Shown here: positions 33,997-42,423 of the stretch, in pieces
Numbering within the stretch: position 1 is the stretch's first letter
How the letters are laid out: the number at the start of each line of letters is the position of its first letter
Source: Nocardiopsis metallicus
Lineage (GTDB): Bacteria > Actinomycetota > Actinomycetes > Streptosporangiales > Streptosporangiaceae
Reading direction: 5' to 3'
Assembly (NCBI RefSeq): GCF_014201115.1
Contig: NZ_JACHDO010000001.1
Span: 2,294,001-2,358,000, forward strand
DNA: 64,000 nt
Notes under the pieces: generated by a model
Told to the model about the DNA's origin: nothing
The model's database searches: none
The model's input: only the letters and a program-made list of their open reading frames with translations
Translations under genes and position numbers: made by a program

Positions 33997-34836
33997 CTAT
34001 CCGATCCCGGCTCCGCCCTCCGGGGCGAGGACGCCGGTGGAGACCAGCACGATGATGAGGACGCCCAGGGCGATGCGGTAGTACACGAACGGCATGAAGC
34101 TGTGCGTGGTGATGAACTTCATCAGCCAGGCGATGACGACGTAGCCGACCACGAAGGCGACCAGGGTGCCGACGACGGTGGCGCCCCAGCCCGCGTACTC
34201 GTTGCCGCCGATGTCGAGCATCTTGTACAGGCCGGAGGCGAAGACCGCGGGCATGGCCAGCAGGAACGCGAACTCGGCCGCGGCCGGTCGGGAGAAACCG
34301 AGCAGGCGGCCACCGGTGATGGTGGCGCCCGAGCGGGAGACGCCGGGGATCAGCGCGAGGGTCTGGAAGAGACCGAAGGTCATGCCCCGGCTGAGGGTGA
34401 GGTCCTCGATCTCCCTCTCCTTACGGGCGAGGTAGTCGACCACGCCGAGGATGATGCCGAAGACGATGAGCGTCATGGCGATGAGCCGCAGGTCGCGGAA
34501 GGCTCCGTCGATCTGGTCCTCGAAGAGCAGGCCCAGGACACCGATGGGGATGGTGGCCAGGATGATGTACCAGCCCAGGCGGGCGTTGATGTCGCCGCGC
34601 AGGTCCCGGTCCACGAGGGAACGGCACCACAGGGAGACGATCGCCCAGATCCGTTTGCGGAAGTAGATCACCACCGCGAGTTCGGTGCCGATCTGGGTGA
34701 CGGCGGTGAAGGCCGCTCCCGGGTCGCGCCAGCCGAAGAAGGCCGCGAAGACGCGCAGGTGGGCGCTGGAGGATACCGGCAGGAACTCGGTGAGCCCTTG
34801 GATGAGGCCGAGAACGACCGCCTCGAAGATGGACAC
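33997..34836 (-). CDS. uppP: Undecaprenyl-diphosphate phosphatase UppP
   Basis: A 279-residue polytopic membrane enzyme (BacA/UppP) that dephosphorylates undecaprenyl diphosphate and so recycles the lipid carrier for peptidoglycan synthesis; overexpression gives bacitracin resistance. The signatures are LGLIQGLTEFLPVSSSAHL at the N-terminus and PGVSRSGATITGGRLLGFSR near residue 170. I chose the GTG at 34836, preceded by GAAAG, which gives the family's usual N-terminus. An in-frame ATG at 34881 adds 15 residues without a ribosome site. Confidence 0.94.
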   Translation of the reverse strand: MSIFEAVVLGLIQGLTEFLPVSSSAHLRVFAAFFGWRDPGAAFTAVTQIGTELAVVIYFRKRIWAIVSLWCRSLVDRDLRGDINARLGWYIILATIPIGVLGLLFEDQIDGAFRDLRLIAMTLIVFGIILGVVDYLARKEREIEDLTLSRGMTFGLFQTLALIPGVSRSGATITGGRLLGFSRPAAAEFAFLLAMPAVFASGLYKMLDIGGNEYAGWGATVVGTLVAFVVGYVVIAWLMKFITTHSFMPFVYYRIALGVLIIVLVSTGVLAPEGGAGIG

Positions 34837-35017
34837 TCGGTACGGGCTTTCGTGACGGGTCCGCGCCAGGGGCACGGACATGGACCATTCGGGGTGAGGT
34901 CACGGAAAGGCCCGCGTGACGAATACCGCGTGTCGGCCCAGGTCCGGACTGCAATGACTGTACGCGGCGAAGATGTACCCCAGGCCTGTTTCCGGTGAAC
35001 ACGGTAATCTCCGCGGC

Positions 35018-35971
35018 ATGGAACAGCGACAGGTGGGCAGATCAGGGCTCTGGGTGTCTCGTACCGCCCTCGGCACGATGAGCTGGGGAAACGACACCTC
35101 CGAGGAGGAGGCCGGACAGCAGCTCACCGCGTTCGTGGACGCCGGCGGCACTTTCGTGGACACCGCGGACATCTACACGGGCGGACAGAGCGAGCGGATC
35201 CTGGGGCGGCTGCTGCGCGGGACGGTGCGCCGCGAGGACGTGGTGGTGGGCACCAAGAGCGGGCACACCCCCGAGGGCTACCGGCCGGTGGACGGGTCCC
35301 GGCGCCACCTGCTGGCCTCGCTGGACGCGTCCCTGCGGCGCCTGCAGACGGACTACGTGGACCTGTGGCAGCTGCACGCGTACGACCCGCACACACCGCC
35401 GGAGGAGGTGCTGTCCGCGATGGAGGCGGCGATCGGCTCGGGCAAGGCCCGCTACGTGGGGACCGGGGACCTCAAGGCCTGGCAGTTCGCCACGTTGGCG
35501 ACCTGGCAGCGCGCCCAGCCCGGGCGGGTACCGCTGGTGAGCGCGGGCAGTGAGTACTCGCTGCTCAACCGGGGCGCCGACCACGCGCTGCGGCCCGCCG
35601 CGGCGGCCAACGACGCGCACGTGATCGCCTGGTCGCCGCTGGGTCGGGGCGTGCTCAGCGCCAAGTACCGCAACGGGGTACCGGCGGACTCCCGCGCCGC
35701 CTTCGCGCACATGGCGCCCTACGTGGAGCCCTACCTGGACGAGCGCAGCCGCCGGGTGGTGGAGTCGGTGTGCACGGCGGCGGAGGGACTGGGCGTGTCA
35801 CCGCTGGCGGTCGCGCTGAGCTGGGCCCGGGACCAGGAGGGCGTGGCGGCCGCCGTGGTGGGGCCGCGCACGCTCTCCCAGCTGGAGGAGATCCTGTCCG
35901 TGGAGAGTGTGGAGCTTCCGCCCAAGATCCGGGACGCCCTGGACGACGCCACGGCCGGCCCCGAGCGCTGA
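35018..35971 (+). CDS. Aldo/keto reductase
   Basis: A 317-residue NADPH-dependent oxidoreductase with the (beta/alpha)8 AKR fold. The tetrad is visible: Asp and Tyr in DTADIYTGGQSE, Lys in VVVGTKSG and His in LWQLHAYDP. The C-terminal AAVVGPRTLSQLEE binds the cofactor phosphate. It belongs to the large group of voltage-gated K-channel beta-like AKRs, whose substrates vary (aldehydes, ketones). The ATG at 35018 is preferred over an in-frame start 45 nt earlier. It converges on the flavoenzyme fusion. Confidence 0.88.
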   Translation: MEQRQVGRSGLWVSRTALGTMSWGNDTSEEEAGQQLTAFVDAGGTFVDTADIYTGGQSERILGRLLRGTVRREDVVVGTKSGHTPEGYRPVDGSRRHLLASLDASLRRLQTDYVDLWQLHAYDPHTPPEEVLSAMEAAIGSGKARYVGTGDLKAWQFATLATWQRAQPGRVPLVSAGSEYSLLNRGADHALRPAAAANDAHVIAWSPLGRGVLSAKYRNGVPADSRAAFAHMAPYVEPYLDERSRRVVESVCTAAEGLGVSPLAVALSWARDQEGVAAAVVGPRTLSQLEEILSVESVELPPKIRDALDDATAGPER

Positions 35972-35994
35972 GCGTCGGACCCGGGAGCTGACCG

Positions 35995-38265
35995 TCAGGC
36001 TCCGGCCGCGGGGTCGATCGGGAAGTTCTGGTCGAAGACGTGGTCCGGGTCGTACTTGGCCTTGAGCTCGCGCAGGCGACCCAACGCGGGTTCGGGGAAG
36101 GCCTGGGCCAGGACCTCGGGTCCGGTGCGGGTGTCGAAGCTCAGGTAGAGCCCCCGCGCCGCGTCGCCCAGCTCCGCCCAGCGGCGGTCCAGGAGAGCGG
36201 CTCGGCTGCCCATGGCGGCCAGGGAGAAGTTGGCCGAACGGTGGGCGTAGGCGGTGGCGTCGGCGGCGACGTCGTTGACCGTTCCGCCCACCTGGCGCAG
36301 CTGCATGAAGTACGCGTCACCGGTGGCGAGCATCCGGGCCATGGCCTTGGCGGAGGCCGGATCGATGTGCTCCAGCAGCGCCGAACGCGCGGCCGGGGTC
36401 GGGTTCCCGCCGTGCGGACCGTCGTGACCGACCAGGATCGCCGGGTAGGGGGCGACCTGGGCGCGCTGGTCCAGAACCGGCCCCACCTGGAGGAAGGGCT
36501 CCAGGGCCTGGACCGCGGCGTCGGTGTCGTCGCCCGCGTAGACCACCATCGCCTGGGCGACGGGCCCCTGGCCGCCGCGGCCGGGTCCCGTGGTCAGGAA
36601 CGCGGTGACCTCCCGCGGGGCGGCCTCGGCGGTGCTCCCCCAGGCCTGGAGGAAGGCCTCGGTGTCGGAGGCGTCGTAGACGAACCGGCCCAGGACGATG
36701 TCGCCCACCGGGGAGGCCGTGGCCTCCACCGAGGTGACCACGCCGAAGTTGGCTCCCGCGCCGCGCACCGCCCAGAACAGGTCGGGGTCGTTCTCGGCGT
36801 CGACGCGCCGCACGGCGCCGTCGGCGGTGACCAGTTCGACCGCGGTCAGACGGTCGATGGCCAGCCCGTGGGCTCGCGACATGTAGCCCAGGCCGCCGGT
36901 GGTGGCGATCCCGCCCACGCCCACTCCCCCGTGGTCGCCCGAGCTGATCGCCAGGCCGTGCTGGTGCAGGGCGGCGCCGACGTCACCCCAGCGGGCGCCC
37001 GCGCCGAGGCGGACGAGGCCGGTCCGGGCGTCCAGGACCTCGATCCCGTTCATCCGGCCGAGGTCGAGGACGATCCCGCCGTCGTTGGTGGAGCGGCCGC
37101 TGATGCCGTGACCGCCGCTGCGCACGTTGAGCGGCGCGTCCTGCCCGAGGGCGTAGGCGAGGGCCTCGGCGACCTGGTCGGGGGCGGCGGGGCGCAGGAC
37201 CAGGCCGGGGCGGCCCTGCTGCATGTAGCCGTGCCGGACCTTGGCGTAGCCCTTGTCGCCGGGTTCGACCACGCCCTCGCGCAGGGCTTGGGGGACGGCG
37301 TCGTAGTCGATGCCAGGGCGGCGAGCGGCCAGGGCGGCGGCGGGGCGGACCGGCCCGGTCGGGGTGCCCGAGCTGGCGCGTTCGCGTTCGACGGCCTCCC
37401 GCAGGGCCGGGGCGACCTCCTGGCCGAAGGTCTGGATGGTGCGGGGGTCGTCGGTGGGCAGGATGAACGTACCGATCCCGTGTTCCAGGGTCAGCGGCAG
37501 CAGCTGTTCGACCCACTGCTCGGGCGGGCCCTGGAGGAAACCGCCGCCGGCCGGGGAGAAGGACGCGCCCATGAGGTTGACCAGGCGGCGGATCTGCCGG
37601 GGGTCGCGGCCGTGCTCCAGCGCGGAGTCGTCGATGATGCCGTTGAGCTCGGGCAGGTCCTCGGCCTTGGCGTAGCCCAGGCTGGGCAGCCAGCCGTCGG
37701 CCTTGGCGCCGGTCAGGCGGAGCATGCGGGGCTTGTAGGCGCCCAGCCAGATGCCGATGTCGTGGGCGGGTTCGGGGCCGCGTTTCATGCCGTTCACGGA
37801 GTAGTGCTCACCCTGGAGGCGCACCCCGCCGCGGGCGTCGGTGTCCCAGGCGGCTCGGATGACGTCGATGGCCTCGGAGAGGGCGGTCACGGACTCTCCG
37901 GGGGTGCGGCGGCCGCCGCCCATGGCGTTGATGGCGTCCCAGAAGCCCCCGGCGCCGAGCCCGAGTTCGAAGCGGCCCTTGGAGAGTCGGTCGAGGCTGG
38001 CGGCGGCGCGGGCCAGGACCGCGGGCGGGCGCAGCGGCAGGTTGATCACGTTGCCCGAGACGCGTAGGCGCTCGGTGCGGGAGGCGACCCAGCTCAGCAG
38101 GGTCCACGTGTCGAGGAAGTCGGGGTTGTAGGGGTGGTCCTGGAAGGTGGCCAGGTCCAGTCCGGCGGCCTCGGTGAGTTCGGCGAGCCCGACCACTCGG
38201 TCGGGGTGCTGGGCGCTCGGTGTGAGGAAGGTGCCGAACTCCAGGGGGTGTCCGTAGTCGGGCAT
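35995..38265 (-). CDS. Two-domain flavoenzyme: LLM-class oxidoreductase fused to a BBE-like FAD oxidase
   Basis: A 756-residue fusion. Residues 1 to about 315 are a luciferase-like (LLM, FMN/F420) domain: FGTFLTPSAQHPDRVVGLAE, GRFELGLGAGGFWD and WLGAYKPRML. After a linker, residues about 345-756 are a PCMH-type FAD domain with a berberine-bridge C-terminus: LNVRSGGHGISGRS, whose His (near 387) would bind FAD covalently, and KAKYDPDHVFDQNFPI at the end. The second covalent Cys of bicovalent enzymes is absent (GYMSRAHG). GGGAGAG precedes the ATG. No stop or shift separates the domains. A divergent MarR gene likely controls it. Confidence 0.85.
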   Translation of the reverse strand: MPDYGHPLEFGTFLTPSAQHPDRVVGLAELTEAAGLDLATFQDHPYNPDFLDTWTLLSWVASRTERLRVSGNVINLPLRPPAVLARAAASLDRLSKGRFELGLGAGGFWDAINAMGGGRRTPGESVTALSEAIDVIRAAWDTDARGGVRLQGEHYSVNGMKRGPEPAHDIGIWLGAYKPRMLRLTGAKADGWLPSLGYAKAEDLPELNGIIDDSALEHGRDPRQIRRLVNLMGASFSPAGGGFLQGPPEQWVEQLLPLTLEHGIGTFILPTDDPRTIQTFGQEVAPALREAVERERASSGTPTGPVRPAAALAARRPGIDYDAVPQALREGVVEPGDKGYAKVRHGYMQQGRPGLVLRPAAPDQVAEALAYALGQDAPLNVRSGGHGISGRSTNDGGIVLDLGRMNGIEVLDARTGLVRLGAGARWGDVGAALHQHGLAISSGDHGGVGVGGIATTGGLGYMSRAHGLAIDRLTAVELVTADGAVRRVDAENDPDLFWAVRGAGANFGVVTSVEATASPVGDIVLGRFVYDASDTEAFLQAWGSTAEAAPREVTAFLTTGPGRGGQGPVAQAMVVYAGDDTDAAVQALEPFLQVGPVLDQRAQVAPYPAILVGHDGPHGGNPTPAARSALLEHIDPASAKAMARMLATGDAYFMQLRQVGGTVNDVAADATAYAHRSANFSLAAMGSRAALLDRRWAELGDAARGLYLSFDTRTGPEVLAQAFPEPALGRLRELKAKYDPDHVFDQNFPIDPAAGA

Positions 38266-38289
38266 GGCTGGCTCTCCCGGAGTAGGTCG

Positions 38290-38302
38290 TTTGTGAGACA
38301 AA
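38290..38302. promoter_or_regulatory. Candidate MarR operator (TTTGT-N3-ACAAA)
   Basis: TTTGTGAGACAAA is an inverted repeat with a 3-nt spacer, 25 nt from the fusion gene start in the divergent promoter region with the MarR gene. It lies in a short A+T-rich patch, the usual place for autoregulating MarR sites. Inferred from position and symmetry. Confidence 0.45.
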
Positions 38303-38356
38303 TGATGTTCTGCACAACTTATCTTGCTGAACACCTATTCCTGCTAATCTCGGGCC

Positions 38357-38986
38357 ATGACACCCACCACGCCGGAGCGGCCGGGGCCGGGCGAAACCCT
38401 CGGCAGGGGCGGCGGGGGCGGCACCGGGGACAGCAACCTGGGCTGGTCCCTGGCCGTACTGCTCCGCCGCTGGCACGAGCACACCGAGGCGGCCCTGGCC
38501 GACCTCCCGCACGGCAGCCGCGGCTACCACGTGCTCGCGGCGGCCGCCAGAGGGGACGCGCCCACCCAGGCGGCGCTGGCCGAGCGGCTGCTCATCGACC
38601 GCAGCGTGATGACCTACCTGATCGACGACCTGGAGTCGGCCGACCTGGTCCGGCGCCGACCCGACCCGGGCGACCGGCGGGTGCGCAGGGTCTGCCCCAC
38701 CGAGCACGGCAACGAGGTCCTGGCCAGGGCGAACACCCTGGTCGAGCACATCGAGGAGCGCGTTCTGGGCGGTTTGGACCCGGCCACCCGAGCCCTCTTC
38801 CACGCCGCCGCGGCACGGGCCGCCACCGCCGTCCAGGAGTCCTCCCCCGACACCGACCCCTGCGCCGCCGTCATCCAGGTGAGCGGCAAGAGCGGCGCAC
38901 GGCCGCACCGGGCAGCCGGGCAGCCACGCGGGCCCCGGGGAAGCGGGCCTGTGGACAACGGTCGGGATGTCACCGGGAGTCGATAG
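38357..38986 (+). CDS. MarR family transcriptional regulator
   Basis: A 209-residue winged-helix regulator. After a Gly-rich N-terminus, the domain runs from about residue 30: LAVLLRRWHEHTEAAL, the recognition helix region QAALAERLLIDRSVMTYLIDDLE, and the wing LVRRRPDPGDRRVRRVCPT. The C-terminal 45 residues are basic and probably disordered. It is divergent from the flavoenzyme fusion, with a 91-nt shared promoter region, so it probably represses that gene in response to a small aromatic or similar ligand. Confidence 0.88.
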   Translation: MTPTTPERPGPGETLGRGGGGGTGDSNLGWSLAVLLRRWHEHTEAALADLPHGSRGYHVLAAAARGDAPTQAALAERLLIDRSVMTYLIDDLESADLVRRRPDPGDRRVRRVCPTEHGNEVLARANTLVEHIEERVLGGLDPATRALFHAAAARAATAVQESSPDTDPCAAVIQVSGKSGARPHRAAGQPRGPRGSGPVDNGRDVTGSR

Positions 38987-39026
38987 GCTCCCAGCGAGTG
39001 CACGTACCACCTGACGAGGGGAACCG

Positions 39027-40841
39027 GTGTCCGAGGCTGTCGAGAAGGTCAGTGCCGTCCTTGACCGGATGGGCGCCCCGCGCGCCCTCGCGCCGCGTCT
39101 GGTGTCCGCGCTGGGCCCCCAACCCGCTGCCGAACTGGACGCCAATCCCTGGCTGCTGCTGCGCCTGCCGGGCGTGACCATGGATCAGGCCGACTACTGC
39201 GCCCGCAAACACCTGGGCGATGCCGCGCGCCCCGACGACCCCCGCCGCCTGGGTTCGATGGTCGGGCACGCCATGCGCACCGCCGCCCGCCGCGGGCACA
39301 CCGCGATCGAGGAGAAACGGCTGGCCACGGTGGTCGGCCAGCTCGGGGTCAACGACCCAGGAGCGGCGATCGAGGCCGCGGTCGCCGCCGAGGAGGTGGC
39401 GCTGTTCGAGAGCACGGACGAACCCGACGACGACTTCGACTTCGAGGAGGGCGGCGCCCCCGAGGTACCGGACCTGCCCGACCCCGAACGCTTCTACGCC
39501 CCCCATGATGTCGGCCACGCCGAACAGCGCCTGGGCGAACAGCTGCTCCGGCTGATGGGCGGCAGCGAACCGATCATGGACCCGGTGACCGCCGCCGAGA
39601 CCTTGGAGGCCGCCACCTCCGGGGGCGGCTTCGAGATCTCCGAAACCACCCGGGAGGCGCTGCTCACCGCGACCATGCGCCCGGTCACGGTGGTGCACCA
39701 CGGCCCCGGCGACCAGACCGAGACCGCCCGAGCGCTGCTGTGCCTGGCCGCGATCGCCACGGAGAGCCAGGTGGGCATCGCGGTGGTCGCCCCCACCGCG
39801 CAGACGGCCGCCGCCGTCAACGCCGACCTGGACCGACTGCTGGGTTCGGGCGGGGGCGCCGGCCAGGAGAGCGAAGCGGGTGAGACGGAGTCAGCGGGCG
39901 GGGCCGAGCCGGACGCACGCCACTCCCCGCTGCGCGCAGTCTCCCTGCCCGCTTTCCTGGCCGCTGAGCCAGCTCCGGCGGGGATCGTGGTGCTGTGCGA
40001 GTCGATGTCCCTGGGTGTGGCCCGCACGGCCGACCTGGTGTCCTCCTGCGCCGACGACGCCCACCTGGTCCTGCTGGCCGATCCGGACCAGGCCCCGTCG
40101 GCGACCCCGGGCCGTGTCGTGGCGGACGTGGCCACCTCCCGCACCGCGCACGTGGCGGCCCTGGCCGATGATGCCGCCCCCTCCCCTGTTTCCGTGCTGG
40201 CCGGTGCGGTCGCCGAGGGCGGTTGGCCGCAGGTCGAGGCGCCGGGCCGCGAGGTCGTCCAGGTCCCGGCTGCCTCCGCCGAGGAGGCAGCGCACCGCGT
40301 GGTGCAACTGGTCACCGACTCCATCCCCCGAGCGCTGGGGATCGACGCCGACCAGGTGCAGATCGTCACCGCCCGCGAGGACGGCCCGGCCGGGGCCCGC
40401 TCGCTCAACACCGCCTGCAAGGAGAAGCTCAACCCCGGCCCCGGTGCGCACGGCGGTTTCGACGTGGGCGACCGCGTGGTCCTGAGCGCCGAGGGCACCG
40501 GCTACGGCCCGGGCGACACCGGTTACCTGCGCGAGGTGTCCGAGGGGGCGGTGATCGAACTGACCGGCGGCGCCCGGGTGACCGTCACCGATCCGTCCGC
40601 GCTGCGCCCCGGCTGGGCGGTCAGCGTGGCCGTGGCCCACGGCAGCCGCTGGCCCGCCGTGGTGGCGGTCTTCCCGCCCCGGGTCCCGGTGTCCCGCCCC
40701 CAGGTTTACACGGCCCTGACCAGAACCACCCGCCACGTCTCCGTGGTCGATGCCACCGAGGGCGCTCTGGAGACCGGGGTACGCGAGACCCTCGCCCCGG
40801 ACCGCACCACCCGGCTGGCCCTCGTCCTCCGCGAGGGCTGA
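39027..40841 (+). CDS. RecD2-like SF1B helicase homologue with degenerate ATPase motifs
   Basis: A 604-residue protein with RecD2 layout. An N-terminal helix-hairpin-helix part (LLRLPGVTMDQADYC and RRGHTAIEEKRL) precedes two RecA-like domains. Motif I is HHGPGDQTETA near residue 224, lacking the Walker A Lys (normally GPGTGKT). Motif II is VVLCESMS rather than VVDEASM. Motif III ADPDQAPSATPG is kept. The motif V region is SVAVAHGSRWPAV instead of VHKSQGSE, and motif VI is YTALTRTTR. An SH3-like insert (FDVGDRVVLSAEG) is present. ATP hydrolysis is doubtful. The GTG start has GAGGGGAA upstream. Confidence 0.75.
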   Translation: MSEAVEKVSAVLDRMGAPRALAPRLVSALGPQPAAELDANPWLLLRLPGVTMDQADYCARKHLGDAARPDDPRRLGSMVGHAMRTAARRGHTAIEEKRLATVVGQLGVNDPGAAIEAAVAAEEVALFESTDEPDDDFDFEEGGAPEVPDLPDPERFYAPHDVGHAEQRLGEQLLRLMGGSEPIMDPVTAAETLEAATSGGGFEISETTREALLTATMRPVTVVHHGPGDQTETARALLCLAAIATESQVGIAVVAPTAQTAAAVNADLDRLLGSGGGAGQESEAGETESAGGAEPDARHSPLRAVSLPAFLAAEPAPAGIVVLCESMSLGVARTADLVSSCADDAHLVLLADPDQAPSATPGRVVADVATSRTAHVAALADDAAPSPVSVLAGAVAEGGWPQVEAPGREVVQVPAASAEEAAHRVVQLVTDSIPRALGIDADQVQIVTAREDGPAGARSLNTACKEKLNPGPGAHGGFDVGDRVVLSAEGTGYGPGDTGYLREVSEGAVIELTGGARVTVTDPSALRPGWAVSVAVAHGSRWPAVVAVFPPRVPVSRPQVYTALTRTTRHVSVVDATEGALETGVRETLAPDRTTRLALVLREG

Positions 40842-40874
40842 CCCCCGGCGTGCCCGGCCGCAAGGAGACGGGCT

Positions 40875-41951
40875 TCAGCCACGGGTGGTCGGCTCATCCC
40901 GGATCTGTCCCCGCGCGAGTGGTGGCGGGTTCTTCCTCGGCCGCATCCGGACCCGTGGCAGTTCCGGGGCGGGGATCCTCGCCATCCCTTCACGGTTCCT
41001 GCCCGGTCCGCCGTGTCCCACGTAGCCTTCGACCCGCCCGAACCGTTCGCCGTGCCGCTGCCACTCCTCGCGGTAGCGGCTGATCTCCTCCGTGGAGCGG
41101 GCCAGGAAGTTCCACCACATGACGACCTCCTCACCGAAGGGGGCGCCGCCCAGGAGAACGAGCCTGGCCGGTTCGACGCCTTCGTTCGTGATCCGCAGCG
41201 TCCGGGCCCCGACACCCGTGTATCCCATGGCATCCTCGGGCACAGGTACGCCCTCGAGCGCGACACTCCCGCCGGTGTCCACCAGGAGGCCGTGTTCGAA
41301 TCCGGGATCGACCGGGAGGGCGAGTTCGGCGCCGGGATCGAGCCTGAGCTCGGCCCCCACCAGCGGCGTGTACATGCTCACCGGCGACCGCGAACCCAGC
41401 AGCGAACCGAGGAAGACCAGCGCGGAGCCGCCCGCGAACCCGACGGGTTCGGGAACGAAGTGCTCGAACCCGCGCTCCGGGCTGTGCCGGGCCTCCTCCG
41501 GCAGAGCGACCCAGAGCTGTACACCGTGGAGTCGGCCGGTGTCCGCGGAGGAGGTCTCGGAGTGGCAGATGCCCGCACCGGCCGTCATGAGGTTCATCTC
41601 GCCGGGCAGGACGTCCGCGCTGTTGCCCCCGGAGTCGATGTGGGCGATGGCCCCTTCGAACAGCCAACTCACCGTCTGCAGCCCCGTGTGCGGATGCGGT
41701 GCCACGTCCATGCCGCCGGTGGCCGCCACGTCGTCGGGTCCGTAGTGGTCGACGAAGCACCACGCGCCGATCAGCGAACGCTGCCGCTGTGGCAGGGTGC
41801 GGCGCACGTTCATCGCGCACGGCCCGCCCAGGGGGACTGCCCGAGCGGTGATGATCTCGACCGGAACCCCGTCCGCGCACTCGGCTCGCGGACCGGGAAG
41901 TCCGCCATCCACGCACACATGGGTGTCCGGATCGGCCTCTGGGTTGGTCAT
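40875..41951 (-). CDS. Pirin family protein
   Basis: A 358-residue bicupin. The metal site lies in MDVAPHPHTGLQTVSWLFEG (two His, with a further His in IAHIDSGG and a Glu in SETSS), typical of pirins, which bind iron and in some cases act as quercetinases or redox-linked regulators. MNLMTAGAGICHSE is also conserved. The C-terminus is extended by about 55 basic residues beyond the usual length. GGAAGGGAG precedes the ATG. It converges on the RecD2-like gene with 33 nt between stops. Confidence 0.9.
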   Translation of the reverse strand: MTNPEADPDTHVCVDGGLPGPRAECADGVPVEIITARAVPLGGPCAMNVRRTLPQRQRSLIGAWCFVDHYGPDDVAATGGMDVAPHPHTGLQTVSWLFEGAIAHIDSGGNSADVLPGEMNLMTAGAGICHSETSSADTGRLHGVQLWVALPEEARHSPERGFEHFVPEPVGFAGGSALVFLGSLLGSRSPVSMYTPLVGAELRLDPGAELALPVDPGFEHGLLVDTGGSVALEGVPVPEDAMGYTGVGARTLRITNEGVEPARLVLLGGAPFGEEVVMWWNFLARSTEEISRYREEWQRHGERFGRVEGYVGHGGPGRNREGMARIPAPELPRVRMRPRKNPPPLARGQIRDEPTTRG

Positions 41952-42242
41952 CGCGCGCTCCCTTCCGTCCCTGGGGCGTGAACACGGAGGAGCACCTCCC
42001 ACGGCGAGCGCGGCTCCACCATGTCCTCGAAACCTGGGATACATGCTCGGGCCGCCCCGGAGGAACCACCGTACCCAGGCGCACCCCCACAGCGAGGGCA
42101 CGCCCCCGCACATGCCCCACGGCCCGGTCCCCGAAAAGGGTTCCGACAGAGCTCACCTCGTGGACATGGCCCGGTTCTGCCCTGAGTTCCCTCCTGAGGA
42201 ACGAGGAACGGAGAGCCGAGAATACATCACACGACTCCCTGC

Positions 42243-42282
42243 AATCCGACCCTGGATGAGTTAATCCGACACTGGATGAGTT
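42243..42282. repeat. Two tandem 20-bp direct repeats
   Basis: The unit AATCCGACCCTGGATGAGTT at 42243-42262 is repeated at 42263-42282 with one C-to-A change. It is non-coding and probably a recent slippage duplication. Confidence 0.85.
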
Positions 42283-42346
42283 ATGCCCTGGTTCTCCGGA
42301 TGTTGACCCAGGGGCTTGCCAAACATTGAATCGATCGGTCCGGGCG

Positions 42347-42374
42347 GGTGCCCGCCCCGAAGGGGGCGGGCACC
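42347..42374 (-). terminator. Hairpin terminator of the amidase gene
   Basis: A 12-bp perfect stem (42347-42358 with 42363-42374) with a 4-nt loop, 50 nt beyond the amidase stop on the minus strand. Confidence 0.75.
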
Positions 42375-42423
42375 GTGAACAGGGGAAAGAGAACACCGAG
42401 CGGGGTGATGTCCTCTCCAGTTC

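Larger units (their letters stand above)
41952..42423. other. Intergenic region between pirin and amidase genes
   Basis: No gene is supported here. It holds the pirin promoter region, a small inverted repeat (GTTCC/GGAAC, about 42188-42204), a 20-bp tandem duplication (42243-42282) and the amidase terminator (42347-42374). Confidence 0.6.

Noticed and set aside
36040..38067. 675-codon open frame on the plus strand across the flavoenzyme fusion
   Set aside because: No recognisable motifs and no ribosome site; it mirrors the codon bias of the real minus-strand gene.
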